Shown here: positions 9,156 through 19,017 of the stretch, one piece after another | How positions within the stretch are numbered: the first letter of the stretch is position 1 | How the letters are laid out: every line of letters begins with the position of its first letter | Assembly: GCA_002429385.1 (NCBI GenBank) | Contig: DIZL01000048.1 | Location: forward strand, 10,680 to 74,679 | Origin: Prolixibacteraceae bacterium UBA6029 | GTDB lineage: Bacteria; Bacteroidota; Bacteroidia; Bacteroidales; Prolixibacteraceae | Reading direction: 5' to 3' | DNA: 64,000 bases | The notes under the pieces: model-generated | What the model saw: only the letters and a program-made list of their open reading frames with translations | Told to the model about the DNA's origin: nothing | Database searches by the model: none | Translations under genes and position numbers: made by a program

Positions 9156-9163
9156 CAAAGATA
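9156..9163 (-). promoter_or_regulatory. -7 promoter box of the cmk-ispH-pfkA-priA run
   Basis: Minus strand TATCTTTG, an exact TAnnTTTG match, starting about 10 bases upstream of the cmk ATG at 9145. A short or absent leader would result. No clear -33 TTG at ideal spacing. Confidence 0.4.
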
Positions 9164-9245
9164 AAGTAATTATGCTTTCCCGTGTAATTTACACAAATTT
9201 GCAGCAACCAATAGGATTATTACAACGCTACAAAATTCGTAAACG

Positions 9246-12200
9246 ATGCAAAAATTATCTTTCAAACTGCTGGCTCTGATCATTATGGGATTTACTTTCT
9301 GTCAACGAGTGGCCGCTCAGGACGAAGCCCGGCTGATGCGTTTCCCTGATATCAATAAAAACATGGTTGCTTTCGTGTATGCGGGCGACATCTGGACCGT
9401 TGACTCCAACGGAGGTGAAGCAAGACGTCTGACCTCTCATTCAGGGCTGGAACTTTTTCCAAAGATATCACCTGACAGCAAATGGATTGCCTTTTCGGGC
9501 GAATATTCAGGAAGCAGGCAGATTTTTGTAATACCTTCAACTGGTGGGACTCCCAGACAATTGACGTTCTACAATTCTGTAGGAATGATGCCACCACGTG
9601 GAGGGTTCGACGATGTGCCGCTCGACTGGACCTCGGACAGTAAAAACATACTGATCCGTGCGAACCGCACTCCTTTTGGTGACCGAAACGGTAAATATTA
9701 CCTGGTAAGCCTGGATGGCGGACTGGAGAAACCACTGCCTATCGTCAACGGAGGGTTTGCCAAATTCTCACCTGACAATAAAAAAATCTGTTTCACACCA
9801 ATCGATCGTGAATTTCGAACCTGGAAACGTTACAAGGGTGGACGTGCATCCGATTTATGGGTCTATGATCTCGAAAACCAAACCTCAGAACAGATTACTG
9901 ACTTCAAGGGCACGGATCAACTTCCAACCTGGTTTGGCGAGAACATCTATTTTGCCTCCGACCGTGACCTGAAGCTAAACATTTATCAATACAATACCAA
10001 AACTAAAGCCTTGAAACAAATGACCACACATGCTGATTTTGATTGCATGTGGCCTTCAGGCGAAAACGGGCAAATGGTTTATGAGAATGGCGGATACCTT
10101 TATAAACTGAATCTGCTAACAGGTAAAGAAGAAAAACTGAATGTCAGTATTCATTTTGATAACCCCAATATCGTTCCCTATTATAAAAACGTAAAGGATT
10201 TTATACAGAGCTTTGAAATTTCACCTACAGGCAAACGAGCGCTGATATCGGCCAGGGGAGATATCTTCTCTATCCCTGCCGAAAACGGACCAACCTATAA
10301 TCTGACCAATACGCAAGGCGTTCGGGAAATCTACCCCCGCTGGTCGCCTGATGGTAAATACATTTCTTACTATTCTGATGCTTCGGGCGAATATGAAATC
10401 TACCTGCTCGAAAACAAGAAAGGCGCAACACCTCGTCAACTTACCACTGGATCGTCTGCCTGGAAATATGATGCAGAATGGTCGCCCAACAGTAAAAAAC
10501 TGCTTTATTTCGACCGTACACTGCAACTTAAACTGGTGGATATTGAAACAGGAAAGACAACCATAGTCGCTCATGCCGACCGCAGTGAGATTCATTCCTA
10601 TGTATTCTCTCCTGATTCGAAATGGATTGCCTATGACAAAGAAGGCGGGAATGGATTGGGCGCGATATGGGTCTATAACCTTGAAACCGCGCAGAACACT
10701 CAGTTGACCGATGCTTCATTTAATGATGGCTCGGCTGTGTTCTCAAAAGATGGTAAATACATCTATTTCGTTTCTGACCGGGACTTCAACCTCGACTTTT
10801 CAAGTTTCGAATTTAATTACGTGTACAACAAATCGGCCAGGATTTATGCAATGGCGTTGAAAGCCGATTGCCCTAAATTATTCAGGGATAAAAACGATAT
10901 AGAACCAATAAGGGAAGCCGAAAAGACCAGGGAAGAACCGAAGAAGGATAAAAAAGGAAAGAAGGAAGAAAAAGCGGCAACTAAAGACTCAATTAACGTA
11001 CAGATAGACTTTGAAGGAATCAATTCCAGGATCACCGCTTTTCCATTAAATGCTGGCATTTATAACAATCTGATGGCTGTTGATGGTGGCATCATGTACA
11101 TCAGTGAAGGTTCTCTCCACAAATATACGATCGAAGACAAGAAGGATGAAGAAGTGATTGACAAAGCAGGACAGGCTGTATTGAGTGCTGATGGAAAAAT
11201 GATGATTTATCGCTCAGGCAAAGATTTTGGGATTACCAAACTTACTGCAGGACAGAAATCAGGCGCAGGAAAACTGAATCTTGAGGATATGGTCATGAAG
11301 ATTGATCCGAAGAAAGAATGGGCTCAGATCTACACTGACGGATGGCGCATCTTCCGTGACTATTTCTATGAAAGTAATATGCATGGAGTCGACTGGAAAG
11401 GCATCAGGGAACGATACAATCCGTTGGTTCAGTATGTCAGTCACCGCGCTGACCTGGATTATATCCTGGGTGAAATCATTGCTGAAACCAACACTGGTCA
11501 CTGTTACGACGACTGGGGCGATTTTGAACACGTAAAACGGGTAGATACCGGCTTACTGGGTGCAGAGTTAACGACAGACCAAGCCTCAGGCAAATATAAG
11601 ATTTCTAAAATATATGCCGGTGAGAACTGGAACGAATCCCGTCGCTCGCCACTCACAGAGCAGGGGGTAAATGTTAAGGAAGGTGATTATCTGATCGCAA
11701 TCAACGGAACAGAACTGAATGGTTCCATGAATCCTTACGAGCTGCTCGAAAACACGGTTGGGAAGACAGCCGAACTGACAGTCAATTCGAAGCCAGAAAC
11801 GTCTGGTGCAAAAACCTATACGATCAGACCCATAGCCAGTGAACTGGAATTATTGAACCTGAACTGGGTGATGGAACGACGCAAGATGGTTGACAAGCTC
11901 TCAGGAGGAAAAATCGGCTATATTTACGTACCAAACACTTCTACCGACGGGAACCGTGAGCTCTACCGAGGTATGTACGAGTATAACGAAAAAGACGCCC
12001 TGATCATTGACGACAGGTACAATGGAGGTGGTTTTATCCCCGATGTGATGACCAACCTGCTCGAACGCAAAACACTCAGCTATTGGCAGCGTAACGGATT
12101 GTCGGCCATGAAAACCCCCGGGATTGCGCATAACGGTCCCAAAGTCATGCTTACAAATGGTTATTCTTCCTCAGGTGGTGATGCATTCCCCTATTATTTC

Positions 12201-12530
12201 CGAAAGAAAGGTCTTGGAACAATAATCGGAACACGCACCTGGGGCGGATTGGTGGGTATGTCTGGCAATGCCGGTTTAGTGGACGGAGGATACATTTCTG
12301 TTCCGCAGTTTGGAATCTATGACGAAAACGAACAATGGATCATTGAAGGGGTCGGCGTTTCTCCCGATATCGAAGTGGTTGACCGTCCCGAACAACTGGC
12401 CAAAGGAATTGATCCCTGCATTGAAAAAGCTGTGGAAGTATTGCTGAAACAACTACAGGATAATCCTGTTAAAAAAGTAAATGCCCCTGCTCCACCCGAC
12501 CGTTCCAAATGGAATGAACAAATGAAGTGA
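9246..12530 (+). CDS. Periplasmic tricorn-type S41 protease with beta-propeller and PDZ domains
   Basis: Protein of 1094 residues with a signal peptide (residues 1-24, ending RVAAQ). The N-terminal two thirds consist of TolB/PD40-like propeller blades with repeated SPDSKWIA-type motifs; a Lys/Glu-rich low-complexity stretch follows near 555-580. Then come the tricorn C1 region (NTGHCYDDWG, the His of the catalytic set), a PDZ domain (about 770-860) and the S41 core with GYSSSGGD (Ser near 976) and IIEGVGV (Glu near 1034). It matches the family order of archaeal tricorn protease but is exported. It probably degrades peptides in the periplasm. It stands alone, converging on the lipoprotein gene at 12539 with an 8-base gap. 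Confidence 0.9.
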   Translation: MQKLSFKLLALIIMGFTFCQRVAAQDEARLMRFPDINKNMVAFVYAGDIWTVDSNGGEARRLTSHSGLELFPKISPDSKWIAFSGEYSGSRQIFVIPSTGGTPRQLTFYNSVGMMPPRGGFDDVPLDWTSDSKNILIRANRTPFGDRNGKYYLVSLDGGLEKPLPIVNGGFAKFSPDNKKICFTPIDREFRTWKRYKGGRASDLWVYDLENQTSEQITDFKGTDQLPTWFGENIYFASDRDLKLNIYQYNTKTKALKQMTTHADFDCMWPSGENGQMVYENGGYLYKLNLLTGKEEKLNVSIHFDNPNIVPYYKNVKDFIQSFEISPTGKRALISARGDIFSIPAENGPTYNLTNTQGVREIYPRWSPDGKYISYYSDASGEYEIYLLENKKGATPRQLTTGSSAWKYDAEWSPNSKKLLYFDRTLQLKLVDIETGKTTIVAHADRSEIHSYVFSPDSKWIAYDKEGGNGLGAIWVYNLETAQNTQLTDASFNDGSAVFSKDGKYIYFVSDRDFNLDFSSFEFNYVYNKSARIYAMALKADCPKLFRDKNDIEPIREAEKTREEPKKDKKGKKEEKAATKDSINVQIDFEGINSRITAFPLNAGIYNNLMAVDGGIMYISEGSLHKYTIEDKKDEEVIDKAGQAVLSADGKMMIYRSGKDFGITKLTAGQKSGAGKLNLEDMVMKIDPKKEWAQIYTDGWRIFRDYFYESNMHGVDWKGIRERYNPLVQYVSHRADLDYILGEIIAETNTGHCYDDWGDFEHVKRVDTGLLGAELTTDQASGKYKISKIYAGENWNESRRSPLTEQGVNVKEGDYLIAINGTELNGSMNPYELLENTVGKTAELTVNSKPETSGAKTYTIRPIASELELLNLNWVMERRKMVDKLSGGKIGYIYVPNTSTDGNRELYRGMYEYNEKDALIIDDRYNGGGFIPDVMTNLLERKTLSYWQRNGLSAMKTPGIAHNGPKVMLTNGYSSSGGDAFPYYFRKKGLGTIIGTRTWGGLVGMSGNAGLVDGGYISVPQFGIYDENEQWIIEGVGVSPDIEVVDRPEQLAKGIDPCIEKAVEVLLKQLQDNPVKKVNAPAPPDRSKWNEQMK

Positions 12531-12538
12531 TGCATCGG

Positions 12539-12988
12539 TCATTTTAACCTCACATATTTTTCAATGGTGTAATTACTTTTGTCCACATGCCACATATCAT
12601 TTACAGGCCAGGTTTGCATCAGCGTATCGCCCTTGATTTCGATTAACATTTTTGGATGTGTCCCTAACCATTGTTTATTGGTATGATAATCGATCGTTTC
12701 GATGTATTGTGATCCTTCCAAAGTATAAGTTCCGCCGCCAAAATTATCGATCTGTCTGTCATTGACTTTAAACCGGCCAGCGAAGACAAAATGCTCATCG
12801 GACCATACTTTAATCTGAGATCCGTTGACATTTTTACCCATATACCGGCCTATAACCGTATCTTTTGCAAATGATTTGTAATAAACCAGGCTCCACGCCC
12901 CGGCAATTTTCCGATGCTGCTTTTCATTGGGGTTACAACTCAAAAAGATGATTGAAATAATCAGTCCTGCAAGTAGTGATAGTTTCAT
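12539..12988 (-). CDS. Small lipoprotein with a lipocalin-like single domain, function unknown
   Basis: A 149-residue protein with a lipobox (IIFLSC, Cys18) after a hydrophobic signal, so probably anchored to a membrane on the periplasmic side. The rest reads like the small beta-barrel proteins common in Bacteroidota (DUF4488/lipocalin-like): an early GAWSLVYYK strand, alternating beta patterns, GGGTYTLEGSQY in the middle and W-rich motifs near the end (TWPVNDMWHVD). I do not recognise a precise family. It converges on the tricorn gene; no operon partner is visible. Confidence 0.65.
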   Translation of the reverse strand: MKLSLLAGLIISIIFLSCNPNEKQHRKIAGAWSLVYYKSFAKDTVIGRYMGKNVNGSQIKVWSDEHFVFAGRFKVNDRQIDNFGGGTYTLEGSQYIETIDYHTNKQWLGTHPKMLIEIKGDTLMQTWPVNDMWHVDKSNYTIEKYVRLK

Positions 12989-13162
12989 AACTTAAGTTTT
13001 TGGTGATTGATTTTAGCTTATCTTTTTACATTGTATAGTACGTTTTATTGTATCGAAAGTTGTCTTTTATGCCCATATGAAGCAAAGAAAATATTATTCC
13101 CATTTAGATGGAATTAACTATCAATGGCTGAGGGATTCAGATGAAATACAATGTTTCTTTTC

Positions 13163-13256
13163 TGCCACAAAGACTCAAAGGATCAAAGGTTCACGAAGAA
13201 TATAACAAGAAGGGGCGATACTTGGTGTCACTTAGTGTCTTTGAGTCTTTGTGGCA
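13163..13256. repeat. Palindromic intergenic repeat with 18-bp perfect arms (family B, copy 1)
   Basis: The arms TGCCACAAAGACTCAAAG (13163-13180) and its exact reverse complement (13239-13256) enclose 58 bases. A similar element with CTTGCCACTAAGACACC arms lies at 31318-31414. Both carry the TTAGTGTCTTTG core. An open frame running through it (13141-13356) is dictated by the repeat and is not taken as a gene. The remainder of the 388-base gap 12989-13376 holds only the terminator below. Confidence 0.75.
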
Positions 13257-13291
13257 ATTTTCAGTAAAAGGAAAGACTTCTTTAGCAAAAA

Positions 13292-13323
13292 AAACAGGTA
13301 ACGCATTTCCTCGCTACCTGTTT
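13292..13323 (-). terminator. Rho-independent terminator of the CotH/LTD gene
   Basis: Perfect 9-bp stem AAACAGGTA / TACCTGTTT with a 14-base loop, 54 bases past the stop at 13377. On the minus strand it is followed by a run of eight T, the classic arrangement for leftward termination. Confidence 0.8.
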
Positions 13324-13376
13324 GTATATTTTGTAAAAACAACTCTTTTTGTCTGAACCGACTAACTCATGACTGA

Positions 13377-16300
13377 TTATTTGGATACAGTCACTTTAGT
13401 GGTCAATTTGCCTACCCTGACCAGGTAAATGCCGTTCTTCAGCGATGATACATCGACGATTGCGTCACCGTTGAAATCGAGCCTGATTTGTTTCACCAGT
13501 TGCCCTATCGAAGAATAGATTTCACCCGATACATTGGATTCACCGCTTAGGCTGATCCTGAGTTGATCGCTTGCAGGATTGGGGTAAACGGTGAACTTCG
13601 GAGCATTCGAAATTGCAGGAACACCCGTCATATCATTTACAGGTATAACCTTCCAGTATTCGCCAAAATGGTTATCAACATCGTAACGGGTCAGCGTGAT
13701 GCCTTGTTGCGCATTCTGAGGCACCGGCCATGGCGCTTTATTGTTGTAGATCACCTGATCGATGACCTTGCCGTATTTATTCACCAGTTGTATTTTTTCC
13801 CCTTCATCGGCCAGATGTCCGCTTTCCCATTGATACGGAACAAGATTCTTGCTGCTCCAGAACACCGAAGAGGCATTGGAAGTGATAAATATTTTCTCCT
13901 TCGCCCCGATTACTGTTCCAGTAGGGAACAGATAGGCAACACCCGAGGCAAATTGGCAACTATCCAGATGAATGGGCATATCCGCCGGATTATACAAACC
14001 AATAAATTCAAGATCTTCAGCAGTGGGGTCAGTAACGTAGGCAATATCGCTGATCATGACCGAAAGCGGGAGCGCAGGCAACTTCAGATTGGCGCCTATC
14101 GTTCCGTTGGTTGCTGCCCCAATAAGCGGTGATCCCGACAATAGTGAGAAGTCGTAGATGGCCGCATTCATAAACAATGGATTTACATTCAGGTTATTTT
14201 TCCCCGCAGGCAAAAGCTCCGTATCGTCCGATGAATTGGATATACTCAGAGATGAAAATTCATCGCTGAAATAGCCCAGTTCATAGGAGTTTGAAAGTAT
14301 GGTATTGGTTACAACCAGATTCGACCCTGCATCGCCCGGATGCTTTTGATAATTGGCCAGTGCGTAAAAGTTTCCATAATAGCTGCAATGATCGATATAT
14401 ACACTGCTCGAATCTTTCATCCCTGCTCCCATTCCGCAGTTGATAAAAACTGAATTGGTTATTTTAGCCGACGACTGCTGCCCGATCGATACCCCTTTAT
14501 CCTGGAAGTTATACACCACAATACCGTCGATGATCACATTCTTGGCGTGATCACCCAGATCGACCGCATCGGAGTTAAACCCGTCCATATCGTGAAAATA
14601 ACTATTCCTGACTGTGGCGCTGCCTTCCGACATTTCACCAAAATCGAGGGCGTCACAATCGACTCCCGGATTACCGATAAATTCACAGTTCGAGATTAAT
14701 ATCTTGCCCCTTTTGATGTTGATTTCGTCACAGCCTGCATAATCAGAATGTATCCGGCTGTTGGTAACCGTTGTCTGACAATTATACACGTTAATCGGGT
14801 TCTTATGGTTGTTCACAATGGTTATACTGTCGATTATGACTGTCGATCCTGAAACTGCAATCGCGGCAATGTCACGTACCGGGTTTGGCCCTTCCGAAGC
14901 ATTTTCAATGATTACATGCTTAAACCATACCGTATCACTGGCATTCTTAATGCTAAAATTTCCCCATTTCTGATTTACACTCTGGGGATTGCTCCTGAAA
15001 ATCACCGGTTCAGCTTTGGTTCCAATCGCCTTAACCGGCCCGAGCGACGAGATGGAAACCCCGTCCGAGATCCAGAGTTCTACTCCCGGTTCGATAATCA
15101 GTTTCCCTGCTGAAGTGATATTCACGTTTTCAGGAACCAGGTAAGGCGAGCAGCTCTTGTGAAGAGTCATGACAGTCGTTATTTCAGCTGGAAGGATACA
15201 TTTCCCTTCACTTTCAAAGACCGCTGTAATATTCACTGCCGATTGCGTGCTAACCACCAGTTCATTGGCTGTAGATTGATAACCACCTGAACCGTTCAGT
15301 GAGGCCGACAATTCCAAGTCAAAGCTCACATCACTGCTGTTGGCGGCTGACTGGTGAACTTCAACGGCAATCGTGTTATTGCCCTCTGCCAGCGATTCAG
15401 CCCCTATCGTGAAGGTATTGAAGGCTGACTCATCAGCCCCTGCAATGGCTGTTGATGCCAGTGTTCCGAAACTGATAGTCCCTGCGGGCATATTGTAACG
15501 CTGGATCTCCGTATCGTTCAGGTAAATCACTGCCCCGTCATCACATTTAAGCAACAGGGTCAGACCGCTTACTTTCTGTTTGTTTTTCACCACAAAGCTT
15601 GTCCTGAAATACGATGAGATATATTTGTTGTTGGCATCACTGCCAAAGCCAATCACCGTTTTTTCATCCCCGTCGCCATAGCCCAGCTCTGCCGGTCCCG
15701 ATTTCCAGCCTGTGTCGGTGAAATCTGCATTCCTCCACGAGATTCCCAAATCGACGCCCGTATCCGAATATTTCCATGTACTTTGTCTTGGAATAAAGAG
15801 TGTATCGCTGTTCGTCTTCCATCCCATGAACTTATACCCGTCTTTGGCTTCTGCGCTTAACTTGATGGATTCACCTTTGGGATAACCCCCTGCACACACG
15901 TCAACGGGTATTTTCAGCCCGTTAAAGGTCAAAACCCCCGCCTGGACAGGGAAGGTTGTTACCGATACAGCAACAGGAGCCTGAAAGCCGTAATTGGTTA
16001 AATCGTTTAGGATAATACCCGGCCTGGCCTGTGCAAAGGTCCTTAGCTTTTCAACTTCCGAATACCAGTAATCCATCGACGAAATGGCATAGATACTGCT
16101 GTAGTTGCCTGTTCCCCTGGTCCCTGCCCAGCGGGCGATGTGATTGGGCATTTCGGCCTCGATGGTTGTCTGATGGTCGTCAATCTGGGCAATCATCCTC
16201 GTGGGATTGAAGGTTGTAAACAGCAGGTCCGAAAGCTTCCTTCCAAACAGTTTTTTATAATCCGTATTTTTCATCAAATCCCTGAACGGCCAGCCATCCT

Positions 16301-17942
16301 CATTCAGATAGAAGCTGATCATCTGGTTATTGGCTCCAAAGAAACCACGGTCAAAATCCATGAGTATCCATTTCCATTTGCCCGAATCCTTGGCTTTCCA
16401 TTTCATCAGGTTGTGACCAATCGAATTATTGCCGCTGTAAACTTCGGTACTAACCATCTCGGTAAATTCGTTAATGTCCATCTGTGCAGCTACCGCGTCG
16501 TAGTTCGCCTGATTCGACAAATCCTTTGCAGTCAGGGAAAGAAAAAAGTCATTCGCCTTGAAATCTCCCGTTTCGGCGTAATGCCCCGCATCGGTCTCTT
16601 CAATCATATCGAATGTTCCGGCGGCAAGGCCATGGTTTCCAACGATATAATCCTCGTCTATTTTCTCGCGGATGTTGTGTACACCCATATATTGTCCGTT
16701 GATATAAACCACAGAGGCCCTGAAACCCATGTTGTCGAGACTGGTATTATAGACTGCCGCTGTCTGGATCATGCCATCCCTGAACATGGTATTGCCCCAG
16801 TCGCTTCCCGAAGCCCTGAGCGAAAAGGTTTTATACACTTTGCGGGGTTTATCAAAGATGAGCGGATAGTCGATCTTGGCCGTCCCGTATTCTTTTCTGA
16901 AGTTAATGCCCAGCATTTTTTCAGGTAATTGCCAGGAGTATAGACCCGTTGATTTGGCCCCACCCCTTAAATCGAAAGCAGCCCCTGTCCTGCCGTCATT
17001 CTCATAAAGCTCGATATTAATAGGGATTTCCCAATCGGGCTTTACCGTATGTACCGCGTAAATGCCCTTCACCGGATCCCAGAAATTCAAGGGATCTGAA
17101 GTCACACAGACGATCGGCAGCTTATTGATTTTATTTCCGGTATCAATAAGGTAAGTGTTCGTTGTTATCGGCCCCAGAATCTGGCCTGCTTTATGAATCC
17201 TTGCCCTGACCACCGTATTTTTATCAATGATGATCGGCCCGTCTGCCAGGAACGACTGCTCATTGGGCTCCGTACCGTCGAGCGTGTAGCGGACATCACC
17301 CCCAAAGATCGATTTGATGGTGAGCGAAACTGAACCGTGGTAAACACCCCCTGAGGATGAAAAACCAGGATCACTCTTTACAATATCCGAATACCCCGTT
17401 GTAATGTTTGATGTGCCGGGTGTGGGCTGTGTAAATAAGACCCAGTCACTGCTACCGTCGGGTTTTCGCCCCATAGAGATATTCGGATCAGGGACCCCCA
17501 GCAAGGTCGAATCGAGTACGGATATTGAACCAGCGCCATAGTTCGAGAGATCTGTCGTTTGAACCCCATACCTCACCGAATCGATCAGCGCCCCCGATGG
17601 GTTCGCAAGGCCGACCTGTTCACCCGAGGCCGAGAGCGCAAAACTGGTATGGTTGGCCGAATCTTTATCGTCAGCCCAGAACAGGGCAAATCCTTTGGCG
17701 GCAATGGTCATTTTGTTTATTTTCCATTTCTGAGGCTTCTTCAGGTTGTCCGTCAGGAAATAGCCATCCAGAATGACGGGCGAAGTGCCGCTATTATACA
17801 ATTCGATCCAGTCGGCGCTCTGCTTATAATCAGGGTCCAGGATGGTTGACGTGTTCGAGGCCATAAATTCGTTGATGTATACCTGGCCATAGGAAGCCAC
17901 AGAGACAAACAGAAGCAGTATTGAAATCTTTAATCGGTTCAT
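13377..17942 (-). CDS. Large secreted CotH-kinase / lamin-tail-domain protein with T9SS sorting tail
   Basis: Protein of 1521 residues. In order: signal peptide (1-19), lamin-tail domain beginning VYINEFMAS (about 20-150), chitobiase C-terminal-like fold (VRYTLDGTEPNEQ, about 195-270), a CotH kinase-like domain (about 275-650; LRASGSDWGNTMFRDG, KWKWILMDFDRGFFG), a carbohydrate-binding-like segment (about 710-880), a right-handed beta-helix region with repeated ITNSVF/VTNTIL coils (about 950-1230), a second LTD-like region (about 1290-1420) and a type IX C-terminal sorting domain (YPNPASDQLRISL to the end). It is therefore probably carried across the outer membrane and attached to the surface. 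CotH domains phosphorylate proteins in spore coats; activity here is unproven. Codon use is richer in GC than the neighbours. Confidence 0.88.
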   Translation of the reverse strand: MNRLKISILLLFVSVASYGQVYINEFMASNTSTILDPDYKQSADWIELYNSGTSPVILDGYFLTDNLKKPQKWKINKMTIAAKGFALFWADDKDSANHTSFALSASGEQVGLANPSGALIDSVRYGVQTTDLSNYGAGSISVLDSTLLGVPDPNISMGRKPDGSSDWVLFTQPTPGTSNITTGYSDIVKSDPGFSSSGGVYHGSVSLTIKSIFGGDVRYTLDGTEPNEQSFLADGPIIIDKNTVVRARIHKAGQILGPITTNTYLIDTGNKINKLPIVCVTSDPLNFWDPVKGIYAVHTVKPDWEIPINIELYENDGRTGAAFDLRGGAKSTGLYSWQLPEKMLGINFRKEYGTAKIDYPLIFDKPRKVYKTFSLRASGSDWGNTMFRDGMIQTAAVYNTSLDNMGFRASVVYINGQYMGVHNIREKIDEDYIVGNHGLAAGTFDMIEETDAGHYAETGDFKANDFFLSLTAKDLSNQANYDAVAAQMDINEFTEMVSTEVYSGNNSIGHNLMKWKAKDSGKWKWILMDFDRGFFGANNQMISFYLNEDGWPFRDLMKNTDYKKLFGRKLSDLLFTTFNPTRMIAQIDDHQTTIEAEMPNHIARWAGTRGTGNYSSIYAISSMDYWYSEVEKLRTFAQARPGIILNDLTNYGFQAPVAVSVTTFPVQAGVLTFNGLKIPVDVCAGGYPKGESIKLSAEAKDGYKFMGWKTNSDTLFIPRQSTWKYSDTGVDLGISWRNADFTDTGWKSGPAELGYGDGDEKTVIGFGSDANNKYISSYFRTSFVVKNKQKVSGLTLLLKCDDGAVIYLNDTEIQRYNMPAGTISFGTLASTAIAGADESAFNTFTIGAESLAEGNNTIAVEVHQSAANSSDVSFDLELSASLNGSGGYQSTANELVVSTQSAVNITAVFESEGKCILPAEITTVMTLHKSCSPYLVPENVNITSAGKLIIEPGVELWISDGVSISSLGPVKAIGTKAEPVIFRSNPQSVNQKWGNFSIKNASDTVWFKHVIIENASEGPNPVRDIAAIAVSGSTVIIDSITIVNNHKNPINVYNCQTTVTNSRIHSDYAGCDEINIKRGKILISNCEFIGNPGVDCDALDFGEMSEGSATVRNSYFHDMDGFNSDAVDLGDHAKNVIIDGIVVYNFQDKGVSIGQQSSAKITNSVFINCGMGAGMKDSSSVYIDHCSYYGNFYALANYQKHPGDAGSNLVVTNTILSNSYELGYFSDEFSSLSISNSSDDTELLPAGKNNLNVNPLFMNAAIYDFSLLSGSPLIGAATNGTIGANLKLPALPLSVMISDIAYVTDPTAEDLEFIGLYNPADMPIHLDSCQFASGVAYLFPTGTVIGAKEKIFITSNASSVFWSSKNLVPYQWESGHLADEGEKIQLVNKYGKVIDQVIYNNKAPWPVPQNAQQGITLTRYDVDNHFGEYWKVIPVNDMTGVPAISNAPKFTVYPNPASDQLRISLSGESNVSGEIYSSIGQLVKQIRLDFNGDAIVDVSSLKNGIYLVRVGKLTTKVTVSK

Positions 17943-18203
17943 GTCAGTAGGTTTTTTTCAGAAACAACATAAGAGCTTTTACCGCAGACATCGTTTTTCG
18001 TTATGGTGTTTGTGGCGCAAGGTACAAAATATCAGTGAACTTACGGCTGATTCATGCTATTGTTTGACAACCAACCTTCAATTTTCCCTTGGTGATGTAC
18101 AGGGTTGCACTTTGGCCTTAATGATTTAAAAGGATCCTCCTCACTGATTGGCTTAATTGGCAATTAATCCTGTCCATTTCCTTATTGATTGCCTCGGGAT
18201 CGG

Positions 18204-18350
18204 GAGGGTATCCCTTGGGTATTCCTTCTCTATATTTGTACTATGATTGATCTATAACTGTACAAAAATTCGTATCTTTGTATAGATAGAGATCAATCAT
18301 AGTTTAATCATTGAAAAGGGATACCCAAGGAATACCCAAGGGATACCCTC
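18204..18350 (+). repeat. Compound palindrome before a DUF6266 gene (family A, copy 3)
   Basis: A 62-bp loopless palindrome (18241-18302) has the same length and half-site sequence (CTATGATTGAT) as those at 2638 and 35235. Around it lie outer 24-bp perfect inverted repeats (18204-18227 and 18327-18350; core GGGTATCCCTTGGGTATTCC). The right palindrome arm contains TATCTTTG at 18273-18280 with a TTG 23 bases upstream, so it could also be the promoter of the DUF6266 gene that starts 28 bases after the element. This copy lacks the 59-residue ORF. The rest of 17943-18203 shows nothing I can name. Confidence 0.8.
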
Positions 18351-18378
18351 TGTAGTATTAACTTAACACGAATTAATT

Positions 18379-19017
18379 ATGGCACGAATGAAAAGAAACA
18401 TCGGTGATCTGGTCTCAGGACGGATCGGAAACGTGGTATTTTACACACGGAATGGAGTTAACTATGTACGTGCAGCCCCTGATCGGAAAAAAGATTCCTG
18501 GTCTCCGCAGCAGTTGTTGCACCGCCAGCGGTTTAGCAAGGCCAGTTATTTATGGAGCCAGCTGAAAAAGACAAAAGTAGCCCCTATCTGGAATTTAGCA
18601 GCCGAGCGTATGAATGGGTATGCATTGTTTATGAAAGCCAATATGCCAGCCTATGCCTTGGACGGAAGTATTATTGACCCCAGGATGCTGAAGATTTCGA
18701 CGGGCAAACTGCATTTGCCTATGGATTTTGAAGCAGCAAGGGAGTCCATTGGAAGCACTTTGATTGCGGTTAGCTGGAAAAATGACCCCAATATGAAGGG
18801 CAAACGCCTGGAGGATGAATTAATGGCCGTAAGCGCTGCCGATGGACATTACTCTGCCCTGACTCCTACGGGACTGCTGAGAAGCGCCCAAAACGGCTCA
18901 TTTACCCTGCCTGTGAAGCCAGCAGATGCAACGCATATTTACCTGTTCTTTGCCTCTAACGATGGATTGGACTATACGGAGAGTGTATGTGTTGAGATTG
19001 GGAGCCGCGGTTTTTAA
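18379..19017 (+). CDS. DUF6266 family protein
   Basis: Protein of 212 residues beginning MARMKRNIGDLVSGRIGNVV, the typical opening of DUF6266 proteins: a short basic N-terminus, G(R/K).G.VV, then a region with an RQRF-type motif, followed by beta-rich sequence. No signal peptide, membrane segment or catalytic motif is visible. The function of the family is unknown; members are often multi-copy in Bacteroidota genomes. It is preceded by the compound palindrome at 18204-18350, which may supply its promoter. A second, divergent member lies at 22213. The two share the overall layout but little sequence beyond the N-terminus. Confidence 0.75.
   Translation: MARMKRNIGDLVSGRIGNVVFYTRNGVNYVRAAPDRKKDSWSPQQLLHRQRFSKASYLWSQLKKTKVAPIWNLAAERMNGYALFMKANMPAYALDGSIIDPRMLKISTGKLHLPMDFEAARESIGSTLIAVSWKNDPNMKGKRLEDELMAVSAADGHYSALTPTGLLRSAQNGSFTLPVKPADATHIYLFFASNDGLDYTESVCVEIGSRGF

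Noticed and set aside
13141..13356. A 71-codon open frame on the + strand
   Set aside because: It runs through the family B palindrome and the CotH-gene terminator; codons are dictated by repeat sequence.
16140..16928. A 262-codon frame on the + strand inside the CotH/LTD gene
   Set aside because: Antisense shadow in a GC-richer gene; no family features, and the sense frame has clear domains.
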